Counted from the stretch's first letter, positions 34,681 to 47,294 are shown. The stretch: DNA of 64,000 nucleotides from Cornus controversa (GCA_026545225.1 CM048846.1:54180270-54244269); one strand, 5' to 3'. Notes: generated by a model not told the origin, from the letters alone. Made by a program: numbers and translations.

Positions 34681-37505
34681 TTTTTTATATTTATTTTCTG
34701 AAATAGGAATTTAAATGTTTGCATATGTTATAAGCATGATTTACATATGTGGGGACTAGTTTAGAGTTCCGGAGAGTTTTGTGAGCAATTCAGCTCATTT
34801 TGAAAATTTGGGGTTGTCGAGTGGGCCTGGGAGTCCGATTATTTATTTAAAATTTTTTATTTTTGGCTATAGACCAATTAGAATATTTGGAGAAACGTAG
34901 AAGTGATTTCAAGTCCATAAATTCTTTCGGTTTCAAAAACGAAGGTCGAAAAGGTACGTTAAGTGAATAAGGGCATTTTAGTCTTTTTATAATATGGGGC
35001 TTATAAATATCATGAGATAGATATTTCAGCAACTATTTCTCTCCCTAAACAGCCACCCAAGCTCCTCCTTCTCTCCTCTTTATGTTCTTCTTCTTCTCTC
35101 TAGATTTAGGAGACTTTAGGGTTTGATTCGGAAGGCACCGAAGAAGGAAAGTGTGCTCTACGCAACAAGGGCTTTGCTTGAAACCGAACAAAGTTGTGGT
35201 TAGACAACTTTAAGATTGGTGAAAGTGTGGAATAGCTTGAGACTATAGCTATTGAGGTAGGGGGTGTGTGTTGTGTCTTCTAATTTCAAGTTTAATTTCA
35301 TTTCTTGTGTATAAAATGAATGATTTTCATATCAAATGCGATATATAGAATTTTAGGTTAAATTCCTTATTCTATATGGGTGTATATGGGTGTATGAATG
35401 TTTCTTTTGACTAGAAATGGTTAGTATATGTTTTGAAATACATGAATTGCTTATATGTGCAAAATGGTATATGTATTGCTTATAAGGAATTTTTGGGGAA
35501 AAGTGATGAAAACCTAATTTTGGGGGTTAAGTTTATGTATATGTCTTATGATTCTTCCTTGGCATGCTAGAATTGAACTAGGATATGTAATGGGTGCAAT
35601 GCATCAAGATTGTGATTGTGTATACAAAATGTGAACTATTTTGTGTGAGTGTGGGGTGTGTCTCGAAGGTGGCTTATGGGAAAGTAGTCGGGAAACATAT
35701 CCCGGAGGGTTGAAAAATCTCAAACTTGCACAAGATGGGTGGTAACCGCATGAGTTAGTAGCCCGTAATAACCATGAACTTGAGATATGGGACTTTGGTA
35801 CGTATCTTGTGTGTGTATGAGTGTGAACCAAATCTGAGAGTGTATGAATTTTATGTGTAATTTAGGTGTTTTACATGACTTTTGTGGATTTTAATCCGAC
35901 TTTGTCTATGTTATATGTCATAAATACGATGGAATGTGCCTTAATGCATGATTTGCAGTTATGTGGTTGTCAAGTTACATTTGATGTCTATGCCATGAGT
36001 TGACTGAAAAATGTGAGTTTTGACTAGATATGCTAGGAAGCATGACACATAGTCGTTGAAACAGTTTTTGGTATTTATGTATTGAATATGAAATGTGAAC
36101 TTGAATGGATTGCACGACATATTAATCTTGAGCCGCTGAAATTGCTTATCCCGTTACACTAACACTTTTAGGACATGGTAAGGAAGTGGTTGATGATGCA
36201 TAACCATGAGTTGAACTTAGAGTAGAAGGACTCTACTTTTATTGGAATATGTATATAGGTGTCCATGCCGGTTTGTGGCATGTGGAGTATGTCATATGTC
36301 ATAAATATGATGGAATGTGCCTTAATGCATAATTTGTAGTTATGTGGTTGTCAAGTTACATTTGATGTCTACGCCACAAGTTGAATAAAAAATGTGAGCT
36401 TTGACTAGAAATGCTAGGAAGCATGACACGTAGTCGTTGAATCAGTTTTGGTATTTATGCATTGAATATGAAATGTGGACTTGAATGGATTGCACGACAT
36501 TTTAAACTTAAGCCATTGAAATTTCTCATCCCTTTACACTAACACTTTTAAGACATGGTAAGGAGGTGGTTGATGACGCACAACCATGAGTTGGACTTAG
36601 AGTAGGACTCTACTTTTGTTGGAATATGTATATAGGTGTCCATACCGATTTGTAACATGTGGACTAGCCTAGAAATGTTGTAGTTACATTTTGGACCATA
36701 TGTAATTTGTATTTCATTTAGATCTTGTATGTATAACAAGGAGGTTGGCTTATGGATTTTGAGCATGTTTACGACAAGTACATTGGGAAAGATATGTATC
36801 AAATGTATGATTTGGAGTATATGAATGGTGTCTTTAAGTTTCTTTTATGATTGGGATGTTGTGTTAGTGATTCTAAGGGCTTAGGATGTATTTGGATGTG
36901 TTGGATTATGTCTACGATTCCCTCATATTGCTTTTCTATGGATGGAAAATGAGTTAAATGGAGTTTAGACACCAAATAGGAGGTTTTATAGCAGGTGAGA
37001 AAGTTTTAGACCCATGAAACTATGACCCCCAGCTGTCTGGAAGTTCCAGAGGTTTCAAAATGTTGATTCAACATGAAATCAGATGCCTAAAACTAGTTTC
37101 AGACTTTCAGATGTCTCAAAAAAGTTTCAGACGCCTGGAAATTTTTGTGTGCTATCGCTTGATGTTCCAACTTCGATGGACCATAACTTTTTCGTTTTAG
37201 ACCCGATTTGGATGATTCCTTTTCTGAAATTGAGTATTTTTTAATCCTCTTTCCATTGGAATAAGTTTTAGTTTCATGTTTCAATCATAGAAGGAGTTGA
37301 GTGTCCAAACTTAAGGGATTCAAGCGTGTGAATCGATTTAACGTTAATTGTTTACCCTATTTCCCTCGCTCTTCATCGGGAGATGGAAGTCAGGGCTTGA
37401 CAATGTGGTATCAGAGCGTAATTTCAAAGGGTAATTATGATTAAGAGAGTGGATGTTTAATTTAATCACCCTCGGTTTGAGGGAGTCCAAAATAGGGGTG
37501 TGACA
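34665..37505 (+). mobile_element. Gypsy (Tekay-like) LTR-type insertion in the Sirevirus extra ORF
   Basis: 2.84 kb with ends TGTATAG ... GGGGTGTGACA, flanked by GATGG and AATGG (one mismatch). The leading 500 bp resemble the LTR of the Gypsy at 54470 (shared phrases ATGTGGGGA, GGTACGTTAAGTG). Near 37403 there is an LTR-type tail, CTTGACA, then TGGTATCAGAGCG. About 100 bp later a second LTR-type tail forms the actual end. No protein domains. It includes a two-copy tandem repeat. Confidence 0.75.
35914..36664. repeat. Two-copy tandem repeat, period about 380 bp
   Basis: The unit starting TATGTCATAAATACGATGG recurs from about 36294 with roughly 90% identity by eye. It lies within the Gypsy-type LTR insertion. 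Confidence 0.88.
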
Positions 37506-37740
37506 AATGGTAGGGTGAACAATCTTACCTTTTGCCACGCTTTTGTTGATGAAATATTTTTCATACATAGGTTTGATTTTCGGTGAGTTTAACATCCTAA
37601 GATTTGGTGCCATGAGAGGAGTAGAGCGTTTGCCAGGATCGTGTCTTTCTTTGGTGCGTCGTTCCTTTACTAAATGCACATTGGATCATTTCCTAGTGAT
37701 GGGGCGAGGAGGCATGGTGAGATATGGATGTGGAGAAGAA

Positions 37741-38104
37741 GAGGGATAAAAGTTTTGGGGTTTTAGGAAAGAGATGAGGTGAGTTTAAGGGAAGAAGGCA
37801 GAGGCGAATCTTGGGGGCAAAAACTCAGTTGCAGAGCTAGGGTTGTGTTCTACGAAAAATGAGGAGAGAGATGATTAAGGAATATATATAGGTCTATAGT
37901 TTGAGACGACTGAAAGTTGGGTTTCAGGCAGCTGAAAGTTGGGTTTTAGGTGGCTGAAACATTCGGGCTGCTGAAATGCATTTCTAGGGTGACTAAACTC
38001 ATTTGTTTAGAGAAGGATTGAATCTTCATGTCTTTCAGTCGGCTTAAAGGCGAGTTTCAGGAGACTGAAAATAGCAGAGTACAAATTCTAAAATGTGAGA
38101 TCAA
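37741..38104 (-). other. Spacer between Copia pol and the extra ORF
   Basis: Carries several short degenerate direct repeats of GCTGAAAGTTGGGTTT (about 37,905-38,060). Presumably belongs to the Sirevirus-like element. Confidence 0.45.
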
Positions 38105-40828
38105 TTAAGGATCACCTCATTCTCTTTGGCCATTCCAATTTCTCTCCTTGTTTTATAGAAACAGTCCTCTTGATGAGGTTTCGTAAGAATATCGATCAAT
38201 TAGTTTTCGGTATTCACGAAAATGAGCTCAATATCTCCCTTATACACGTGATCTCTCAAAAAGTGGTTCCTAATCTTAATATATTTGGTCCTAGAGTGTT
38301 GAATAGGATTTTTGGAAATACATATCGCACATTATCACAACTAATCAAATGTAAGTCTAAAATCCTCAAGTTGTTGTTTAATTTAGAGCGTTTGTGCAAT
38401 AACAACTACCAACGGCCACATATTTGGTTTTCACTGTTGATAATGCCACAAAATTTTGTTCCTTACTAGACCATGACACAAAAGAGTGTCCTAGGAAGTG
38501 ACAAGTACCACTAGTGCTTTTTCTATTGATTGTGCATTCGGCAAAATTTGAATCAATTATGCCACTCAAATATTTGAAGAATCATTTTACGACAGTTAGA
38601 TGTGAGCAAACATGAAACATGATGTCAGTTCTACTTGCCGTCAAGTATAAAATACTTCCAATCATTCTTCTATATTTCTTGATATCTACTTCTTTTCTTT
38701 TTTCATCCTTATCAAGTACAGAGGCGTTACTCATAGGAGTTTTAGCATGTTTGTCGTCCTCCAAGCCAAATTTCTTTAGCAAATTCTTCACATATTTGGA
38801 TTGGCAAATGAATATACCATCCAATGATTGTTTGATTTACAATCCTAAGAAGAAGTTAAATTCACCCATCATGCTCATCTAAAACTCATTTTACATTTTA
38901 GAGGCAAACTTTTTGCATAACTTCTCATTTGTTGATCCAAAAATTATATCATCAACATAAATTTGAATAATCAATAATTTTTCATCAATGGTTTTTGCAA
39001 AAAGTGTATTGTTAATTTTTCCTCTAACAAAACCATTTTCTAGAAAAAATCACTAAGTCTCTTATACCAAGCTCTAGGAGCTTGTTTCTAGCTATACAAA
39101 GCTTTTGATAATTTGAAAACATGGCTTGGAAGGTCATGAATTTTAAATCCTAGGGGTTGTTCTACATAGACCTCTTCTTCTATGAAGCCATTCAAGAATG
39201 CACTTTTCAGATCCATTTGATATAACTTGAAGTTCTTATGTGAAACATAGGCAAGGAGCATTCTAATTGCTTCTAATTTAGTTATCGGTGCAAAGGTTTT
39301 CTCATAATCAATTCATTCTTCTTGGTTGAAACCTTGGGTAACAAGTCTAACTTTATTTCTCACAATAATGCCCGACCCACTTAGTGCCTATGACGGTTTG
39401 GTCCTTAGGTCTAGGAACTAACTTCAAAACTTGATTTATTTCAAATTAACTAAGTTTTTCTTGCATAGCTAAGATCCAAGACTCATCATTTTCAGCCTTA
39501 TGAAAGTTCTTTGGTTCTATTTGAGACATAAATGCCAAATGATTACACACATCTCTAAGTTGAGATCTCGTACCAACACCCATGGATGGATCACTTATAA
39601 CTTGGTCAAAAAGATGATTATGAACTATTCTCCAACTTCTAGGGAAGGCATCTTTTGGATCACTTTGGGTGATCTCATCATTGACTTCCTTGTTTTGAGG
39701 AGGACTTTTGTGTAGGCTCATTAGGTTTGTCACTAATCTCATCAATTGCCATAAGGCAAAGATTGGAAACTTCATTGCTTGTGTCGCACTCCGAATCGCT
39801 TGAGTCGGAATCATCCCATGTGGCTTTCATTGTTACTTTTATCTCTTCTAGGCTTGTGACAATCTTTCAAAAAATGTTCCAATTTGTCGCAATTGTAGCA
39901 AGTACGAGGTTCCTTTTTGCTTGAATATCCTTTTGGATCATCTTTCTTGGAAGGTCTTCTCTTGGGGAAAGGCTCCCTTCTTAAGAACTTTTTGAATTTG
40001 TGAGTAATGAATGCCATGTCATCCTCATCATCACTAGACCCACTTTTATCAATCTCTTTCGATTCTTGAAGAGATTATTTTAATGCTAAGGTTTTCTTTG
40101 GATTGGGTTTTCCTTGACGACTACTAACTTGGATGTTATAATTCATAAGTGATCCCATAAGGTCTTCAAGACTCAAGGTGTCAAGATCCTTAGCTTCTTG
40201 AATAGCCATTGCCTTTGCATCCCAACTTGTAGGAAGACACCAAAGTACCTTTCTAACATTGTCGGAGTTAGAATAAATCCTACCAAGATGAGATAAGCTA
40301 AACAATATTTGTAAATCGAATAAACATCTCATTCATAGACTCACTTGGAAGCATGCAAAGAAGCTCATATTCACGAATTAACATACTAATTTTGGTGGCT
40401 CTAACTTGCTTAGTGCCTTCATAGGTCACTTCTAATTTGTTCCAAATTTCTTTTGCTGTTTTACAAGCCAAAATTTTATTGAACTCGAATTTGCTTAAGG
40501 CACAATACAAATTAGGGATTGCTTTAGCATTGATTTGAATTAGCTTTCTATCACCATCGGTCCATTCTTTGTCATCCTTGGGGACTTTCCTATTTTTAAC
40601 ATTTTTCATGGGAACTAGAGGCCATTTCCATACAACTTTCCAAACTTGATAATTAATGGATTGAAGAAAGAATGTCATTCTAGGTTTCCGATAATTATAG
40701 TCAATGCCATCAAACTAAGGTGGCCTATTATTTGAATGTCCTTCCATATGAGAGGAACCTTGTATATTTGCCATGATTGAACTCTAATATGGTTAGGTCA
40801 AAAATTAGAGCCCTTGCTCTGATACTAA

Positions 40829-41362
40829 TTGTTACCCAAGTATTGACCCTATATGGGGTAGGTGGGTGCGGGGGGGGGGTGAATAAGGTCTTTGGCAAAC
40901 AATCGAAATTAGTTCGAAATTAAAAGATATGCAATAAGATAAATGAAGCAATTTAAATGAGCAATAGAGATAATGATAGAATTAAGCAAACACAATTTAA
41001 ATGAGATAGGGATAGAGAAAATCCAACACTATCGATACAATGATGTAGTGTGGTTCGGATTCCCCTACTCCACAACTTAAGAACCCTCTTGAGATTTTTT
41101 CAAATCCATTATGGTTTTTCCTTGTCGGTGGAGACCGAACCCTTACAATAAAGCACACAAGCTCCTTCTTGCTAGGTGAAATCCTTCACTTAGTCTTCTA
41201 AAGTTCAACAACCCTTTACAAATGATATAGAAGAATATTTGTAATACAATGGATATCTTTCAAAGAAAGAAACACAATTTCAAGCTCTCAATACTAAAGT
41301 TAAAGTTCAATCACAAGTTTAAAGCTCAAGTATTTTGATTGATGGTAGATTGCAATGAATGT
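40829..41362 (-). repeat. 5' LTR of the Sirevirus-like element (interrupted by TRIM)
   Basis: On the plus strand it starts TGTTACCCAAG, directly beside the primer site, and contains GGGGGGGGGGTGAATAAGG. It runs up to the TRIM at 41363; its continuation was not identified. Confidence 0.65.
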
Positions 41363-41869
41363 TGTAATACCCCGCTCCAACACATAGTATGATATTGTTC
41401 ACTTTGGGCCCAAGCCCGTACGATTTTGCTCTTAGGTTTTACCCCAAAAGGCCTCATACCATTTGAAGATAACACACTACATATAAGCGCATCCCCTTCT
41501 CCATACCTAGGCGATGTGAGATTTAGCACCCTGTAGCTTGCCAGTGTGGTAGCTTAGCCCAGTGTCTTTTTCTTGCACCCGCCCACATCATACCCGCCCA
41601 CAAGGGTGACTACAATCCACCCCTCGTGTGACTACAATCCACCCCCTATGAGGCCCGACGTCCTCGTCGGCACACTTCCGACTGGGTTCAGGTTTTGATA
41701 CCAACTGTAATACCTCGCTCCACTTGATGGTATGATATTGTATGCTTTGGGCCTAAGCCCGCGCAGTTCTATTCTTGGGTTTTACCCCAAAAGGCCTCTT
41801 ACCATTTGAAGAGAACACACTACATACAAGAACATCCCCTTCTCCACACCCAGGAGTTGTGGGATTGAG
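41363..41869 (-). mobile_element. TRIM element with TGTAATACC LTRs
   Basis: Two direct repeats (41363-41528, 41706-about 41869), each starting TGTAATACC(C/T)CGCTCCA and sharing TTTTACCCCAAAAGGCCTC, flank only 177 bp. On the minus strand TGGTATCAAAACC lies next to the right repeat (primer binding site). No coding capacity. The distal end of the right repeat merges into the next element, so the border is approximate. Divergence between the two repeats is about 15% by eye, so it is old. Confidence 0.82.
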
Positions 41870-41892
41870 TTTGTAGTGCGTACAACGCACTT

Positions 41893-43211
41893 CAAACTCA
41901 AGACTTTAATCCTGCGATGGAACCGACTTGGGACCTGAAATATCAACAAAGTGGGTTAAACCCACGAGCAAGTTCCCTCTACTAACACCCAGTAAAGGAC
42001 TGATAAACATACCCTCCATATGAGGAACCATAAAATGTATAGCTATATATGTGTATCATTTTTCTCATCCTGTTCCAAAATAGAATCATCGTACACACCA
42101 TACCAACCCATCCCTTCTCACAAAAATTATAGAACCCATTTTCTATGTTTAATCCAAAGGCAATCCATACATACCAAACACTTATTAAGTAAATACCTTA
42201 TTAGTATGAGGCAATCTTGACATGCCTACTTTCGTGTTTTACAGATACCTTATTAGGTATTAGGCAATCCTGACATGCCTCTCTTATAAATATTTTAATT
42301 AATTTATTAGGTATTTGGCAATCCTCACATGCCTCTCATAATCCTTTAAATAAAAATTCAACATACTTAAAAGCATGCTTGATAATATATTGAAACCAAC
42401 ACTAACTATATGGAACAAAATATAATAAGAACAAGCGAATCAAAACAATCCATGGTACTAACATAATACAACAAACATTTATCCTCATACATATATGACT
42501 GCAAAGAAAATAAACAAGGAATAAAATAATTAAATAACAAACAACAACATGTGAAAGCATAAAAAGCTCACTATGCTAATGATGCCACGAGAATAATTAA
42601 ACCGAGCTCTAATCTATGATCCCATATATATTCTGCCTAAAAATCTCATTTAATTTTTTTGGGAATTTTCTAGAATTTATAGGTAATTTAAATATATGGT
42701 TTCCTATTTTTCTACACTTTAAATCACTTTAAAAATTAAAAAAAATACTTTTATATTCCGGATTGGGCCTAGGGGTCAGGCTCGGCGAGTGGGACTGGAC
42801 CACCACTTTCCTGACCGGCTGTCGAAGAAGGCGCACATGCCCCTACGAGCTAGCGGCGTGCGTGGGCGTCGCGCTGCGTTGGGGAATCATCTTCCCCAGC
42901 ACGCCCTGCTACACAGTGCACTGGTGCGCGCTCAACGCTATCCCGTTGGTTTCTCGACCACTTCCAGCCACCAAAATCTAACTTTTTATATACCAAAACG
43001 CTCCCCTTCATCTAACCGTTCGTGGCCTAAATCAAAAACCCCCAAATTCAAATTTCTAAGGTTCTTCAACTTCAAACTCATAATTCTATCAAATTTCTCA
43101 ATCATCTACATCCCAATGCTTAAGAATCATTCAAGAGAGCTAGAATAACACAATAATCAGATTACAATCCTTTAAAAATAGAATTTAGATGTTCATGTAC
43201 GAATTTGCATG

Positions 43212-43248
<37 letters not shown>

Positions 43249-43321
43249 CATATATGCGCAGACACACACACACACACACATATATATATATGTATATAAC
43301 TATACATATGTATACCCTCAT
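41893..43321 (-). repeat. Copy A of a 1.4-kb duplicated Gypsy LTR segment
   Basis: Direct duplicate of 43801-47181 without the two insertions found there. It includes a triple of TTATTAGGTATTAGGCAATCC (about 42194, 42248, 42303), a GC-rich block near 42780-42960 and terminal AT/CA microsatellites. No genes; frames in the GC-rich block are not protein-like. Confidence 0.8.
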
Positions 43322-43800
43322 AGTAATAGACTAAGATAAGTATAATACAATGAGTCCTTTACTTAGGTTCTACTTATCAGAATACGTAATGCAAAAGATA
43401 CCATATGACAGATCCTAAGGACCCGAGAACACTTGAACCTGGAGTGCTATGATATACCCCCTAAAATCTCACGCATGTGGTGGCCAATCTCACACATAAA
43501 ACATAAGGAGTACCTACAACTGTTAGCACACAAACACGGAACACGAAATACAAATGACAAGAGAAAGAAAATAATAATTATTGAAAGGAAATTCTAAAGA
43601 AAATAATAACTAATGTTAAATAAACAAATTACGATTCTGAATAGTACAACTTGGAAGTTCCGTAACTCAAGGACCCTTTAACCAAAAAGAATAAAGATTA
43701 AGTAATCTAAATAGCATCCCAAAATATTTCACATCTTAGACATAATAAAATGAAGTCCCTACTCTAAAGTCTAGTAAGGAAAGATGACTGGCACGCACTA
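43322..43800. other. Spacer between the two Gypsy LTR segment copies
   Basis: AT-rich, not similar to either neighbouring element part; nothing recognised. Confidence 0.45.
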
Positions 43801-44196
43801 CAAACTCAAGACTCTAACCCCACGGTGGAATCGGCTTGGGACCTGAAATATCAATAAAGTGGATTAAACTCACGAGCAAGTTCCCTTTACTACCACCCAG
43901 CAGAGGACTGATAAACATACCTCTATATGAGGAACCATAAAATGTATAGCTATATACGTATATCATTTTTCTCATTTAACCCATGTTCCAAAATAGAACC
44001 ATCTTACGCACCGTACCAACCCATCCGTTATCACACAAATTATAGAGCCCGTTTTCTATATTTAATCCAAATGCAATCCATACATGCTCGAACACTTATT
44101 AAGTAAATACTTTATTGGTATGAGGCAATCATGACATGCTTGTTTTTCGTGTTTTACAGATACCTTATTAGGTATTAGGCAATACTGACATGCCTC

Positions 44197-44200
<4 letters not shown>

Positions 44201-44243
<43 letters not shown>
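44201..44243. repeat. (AT)n microsatellite
   Basis: About 21 AT units beside the inserted LTR. The apparent YIYIYI frame here is an artefact. Confidence 0.97.
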
Positions 44244-44247
<4 letters not shown>

Positions 44248-44732
44248 AAAAATTTCGGTTATTGATTGTCTAATCAATAAGTAATATATTACAACTGTAT
44301 TTAGTTCAGAAGGTATTGTAGTAAATATTAGAACATTATATAAACTCTCTCTTGTATTTATTGAAATTATAGCACATGCTTTACAAAGGTTGTTCTCCTT
44401 TTTCCTTTCTTTTTTTTTCTCTCCCCTTTCTTACAAGGGGTCTCCTTCCTTTTATACTGTCTTCCAGAGCATGAGGTGGATTTAGTAATGATGGGTTTGT
44501 CTTTGATCTTTATTTGGCACAAGATTGATCTTATCAACAAGAGATGGGTTTGTGGGTGATGTGTTGGGTTGATATTTGTTTGGGCTTATATTGTATGTTA
44601 TATGGGCTTGCATGCGTCTGGGTATTACAATGTTGGGCCTCTTCTGAAGGTTGGACTGGTATGGGTTTGTGTTCATATATTTTTATACTTTTGTGGGCTT
44701 CTTTTGTGGGCCTTCACTTTTTCGGGCCTACA
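44244..44732 (-). mobile_element. Probable solo LTR (489 bp)
   Basis: TGTCAAAA ... GGGCCTACA with TG/CA ends, ATATA on both sides, absent from copy A. The duplication is weak evidence because the target is AT repeat. Confidence 0.6.
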
Positions 44733-44749
44733 ATATATATATTAAATAT

Positions 44750-46160
44750 TGTTGTGTGTGGTTGCGCTACTCGCAATTTATAAATTTACCACTAGCAATA
44801 AAACGAATCCTTGAAGGATAGGGCTTTAAGTTGAGGGTGTCGATCCCACAGAGACTACGTAGGTATAACTCGCTAAAAGTTGAAGGTTGGTTCTTGTTTA
44901 AATCACAACTGTGTTGGTTATCCGCTTACTCTACTTTTAAAGCATAAAAGTAATTTAAATACAAAGGTTGAGAGAAGAATAAAGGACTAGGGTTAGACTT
45001 CCCCGCTAACCTCGTAGTATGTCACACTTATAATAACTTGGGAGAATTCATGCAAATGTGTACTAAATAACGTGTTGACAAGTCCCACCTACAACGGCGT
45101 CGTCAAGAGAATACACACACCTTAATATACTATAATCCATCTTCGAAAAGCGTAATTTTCCTTATTTACCTAATTACCTACTTGTAGTAAAATCATTGTC
45201 ACATGTTTCCCTACCTACCTATTTACCTAATTGAAGCAAAATCACCTTCTCTAAGCATGGACTATGCAAATCTAGCTATGCATGTTATAGTGAAAACTAG
45301 TCTCAAGCCATCACTTGTAGTCCTTGTGAAACATACAAGTGTTTGAAGATCATGTGAGGAATTTAAGCATTCTAAGACAAGAAGATAAATCACCACACAT
45401 GAGCATGAAAAAATTGTAAACTTATATATATATATATAAGGCTCAACGCAAGAGACATATACATCAAATACATAAAAATCCCCAATTCATTGAAGTTAGA
45501 ACATATTTACAAAGCAAGGGTTTGTCAAAATCCTAGAGAAGGATTAGTTGATCATAATGGGCTGGAAGCACTCCATAGACAGAGATGTTTCTATGCTCAA
45601 GATGGTCTTCAAGGCCTTACAAAGCCCTCTTTGAAGTTTTTCCTCTCTAGAACTTTACTTTCTCTCTCTAGAATTCTAAACTATGCTCTCTATTACAAGA
45701 ATTGTGTGTCTTTTTTTATTACATATTCTCTAGCTATATAACTGATCTGAGGCTCAAAATATCATAGAAATTTCGTGCAAGGCTTTATCCAAGCAAAATT
45801 AGACAAGTGGCAAGTGGAGAAAATAGCTGCAGAAAAATATCTTCAGCAGGTTCGGGCGATACATCGAAGTAGGGACTTCGATGCATCGATCCTCCTTCTG
45901 CAGATCTTCAACTTTCTAACTTTTTGACTTCAGTTTTGGCCCACCATTCACTATTCCTTAATGTAGATTCTCCATGAAAGATGATAGGAATTAGGAATGC
46001 ATTGTTGAACTAATAAAAGAGTCGAATTACGCCACATTCTGAGTTTGAACCTGAAATCATCAAAAACATAAAAGTATGTAAAAACTGTACAATATGTGCA
46101 GCTATGGGATCAAGATACATAAGTAAAGGCGCGAGAATGTATAACATTCAACGCTTATCA
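44750..46160 (-). mobile_element. Solo LTR of the TGATAGGCGTTGAATG family (minus)
   Basis: On the minus strand it starts TGATAAGCGTTGAATGTTAT and ends CACACACAACA. AATAT flanks both sides exactly. Absent from copy A of the host LTR, which confirms the insertion. It includes CGATACATCG/CGATGCATCG repeats near 45,855-45,890. Confidence 0.9.
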
Positions 46161-47257
46161 AATATCTTATTAGGTGTTTGGCAATCCTTACATGCCTCCC
46201 ATATTCCTTTAAATAAAAATTCAACATACTTAAAAGCATGCTTGATAATATATTGAAATCAACACTAACCACATAGAACAAAATATAATAAGAACAAGTG
46301 AATCAAAACAATCCATGGTACTAACATAATACAATAAACATTTATCCTCATACATATATGACCGCAAAGAAAAGAAACAATGAATAAAATAATTAAATAA
46401 CAAACAACAACAACATGTTAAAGCATAAAAAGCTCACTATGCTAGTTATGCCACGAGAATAATTAAATCAAGCTCTAATCTATGATCCCATATACATTAA
46501 ATCCTAAAAATCTTATTTAAATTTTTTGGAATTTATAGATAATTTTAAATATTTTTTCCTATTTTTCTACACTTTAAATCGCTTTAAAAATTAAAAAAAT
46601 ACTTTTATATTCTGGACTGGGCCTAAGGGTCAGGCTCGGTGAGTGGGACCAGACCACCACTTTTTCAGTCCCGACTGGCCACTAGAGAAGGCCCACTAGC
46701 ATGGGTGTCGTGCTGCGCTGGGGCATCATCTTCCCCAGTGCACCCTGCTACACAGTGCGCTGGTGCACACCCAGTGTTGTCCCACCGGTTTCCCGGTCGT
46801 TTTTCGGCCACTTCCGACCACCAAAATCTAACTTTTTATATACCAAAACGCTCCATTTCATCTAAGCTTTCTATTGGTGTATGAATCGCCTCCATTCGTC
46901 GCCTAAATCAAAAACCCCCAAATTCAAATTTCTTGGGTTCTTCAACCTCAGACTCAAAATTCTATCAAATTTCTCAATCAACTACAGTCCAATGCTTAAG
47001 GATCATTCACAAGACCTAGAACAACCCAATAATCGGATTACAATCCTTTAAAAATAGAATTTAGATGTTCATGTACGAATTTGCATGCTTATATATATAT
47101 ACAACATATATGAATATATATATACTTATATATATATACACACACACACACACGTATATAACTATACACATGCATACCCTCACAATAACTAATACACTGA
47201 TTTACATATGTATACAAGCAATAATTTGATACCATCATATGTATTCATATAGAAACC

Positions 47258-47294
<37 letters not shown>

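Larger units (their letters stand above)
34085..41362 (-). mobile_element. Sirevirus-like Copia (minus) with extra ORF after pol, interrupted by a Gypsy LTR insertion
   Basis: Read right to left: 5' LTR (40829-41362, with the G-run and GTGAATAAGG phrase typical of Sirevirus LTRs), primer site TAGTATCAGAGCAAGG, and gag (starting near 40773, with the zinc knuckle CYNCDKLEHFLKDC near 39900). RT follows (RSQLRDVCNHLAF, then NLLKKFGLEDDKHAKTPM), then RNase H (NRKSTSGTCHFLGHSFVSWSS) ending near 38110. Next on the same strand comes an additional ORF region (37740-37511 and 34680-34085) with a plant transposon-protein domain. The element is broken with many breaks. A 2.8-kb Gypsy-type LTR insertion splits the extra ORF and a TRIM interrupts the 5' LTR. 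No 3' LTR was found. Confidence 0.8.

Noticed and set aside
40860-40880. Long G run as a possible assembly error or regulatory G4
   Set aside because: G runs are normal in Sirevirus-type LTRs at this spot; a single tract cannot form a G4 of note.
41500-42400. CRISPR-like spaced short repeats (GGCAATCCTGACATGCCT)
   Set aside because: Only three diverged copies in a plant LTR with irregular spacing; not a CRISPR array.
42763-43148. Two overlapping GC-rich plus-strand frames
   Set aside because: They lie in the GC-rich part of a Gypsy LTR; copy B (46639-46884) does not keep the frame, and no family resemblance is visible.
44062-44277. Minus-strand frame with a YIYIYI run
   Set aside because: Produced by the (AT)n microsatellite.
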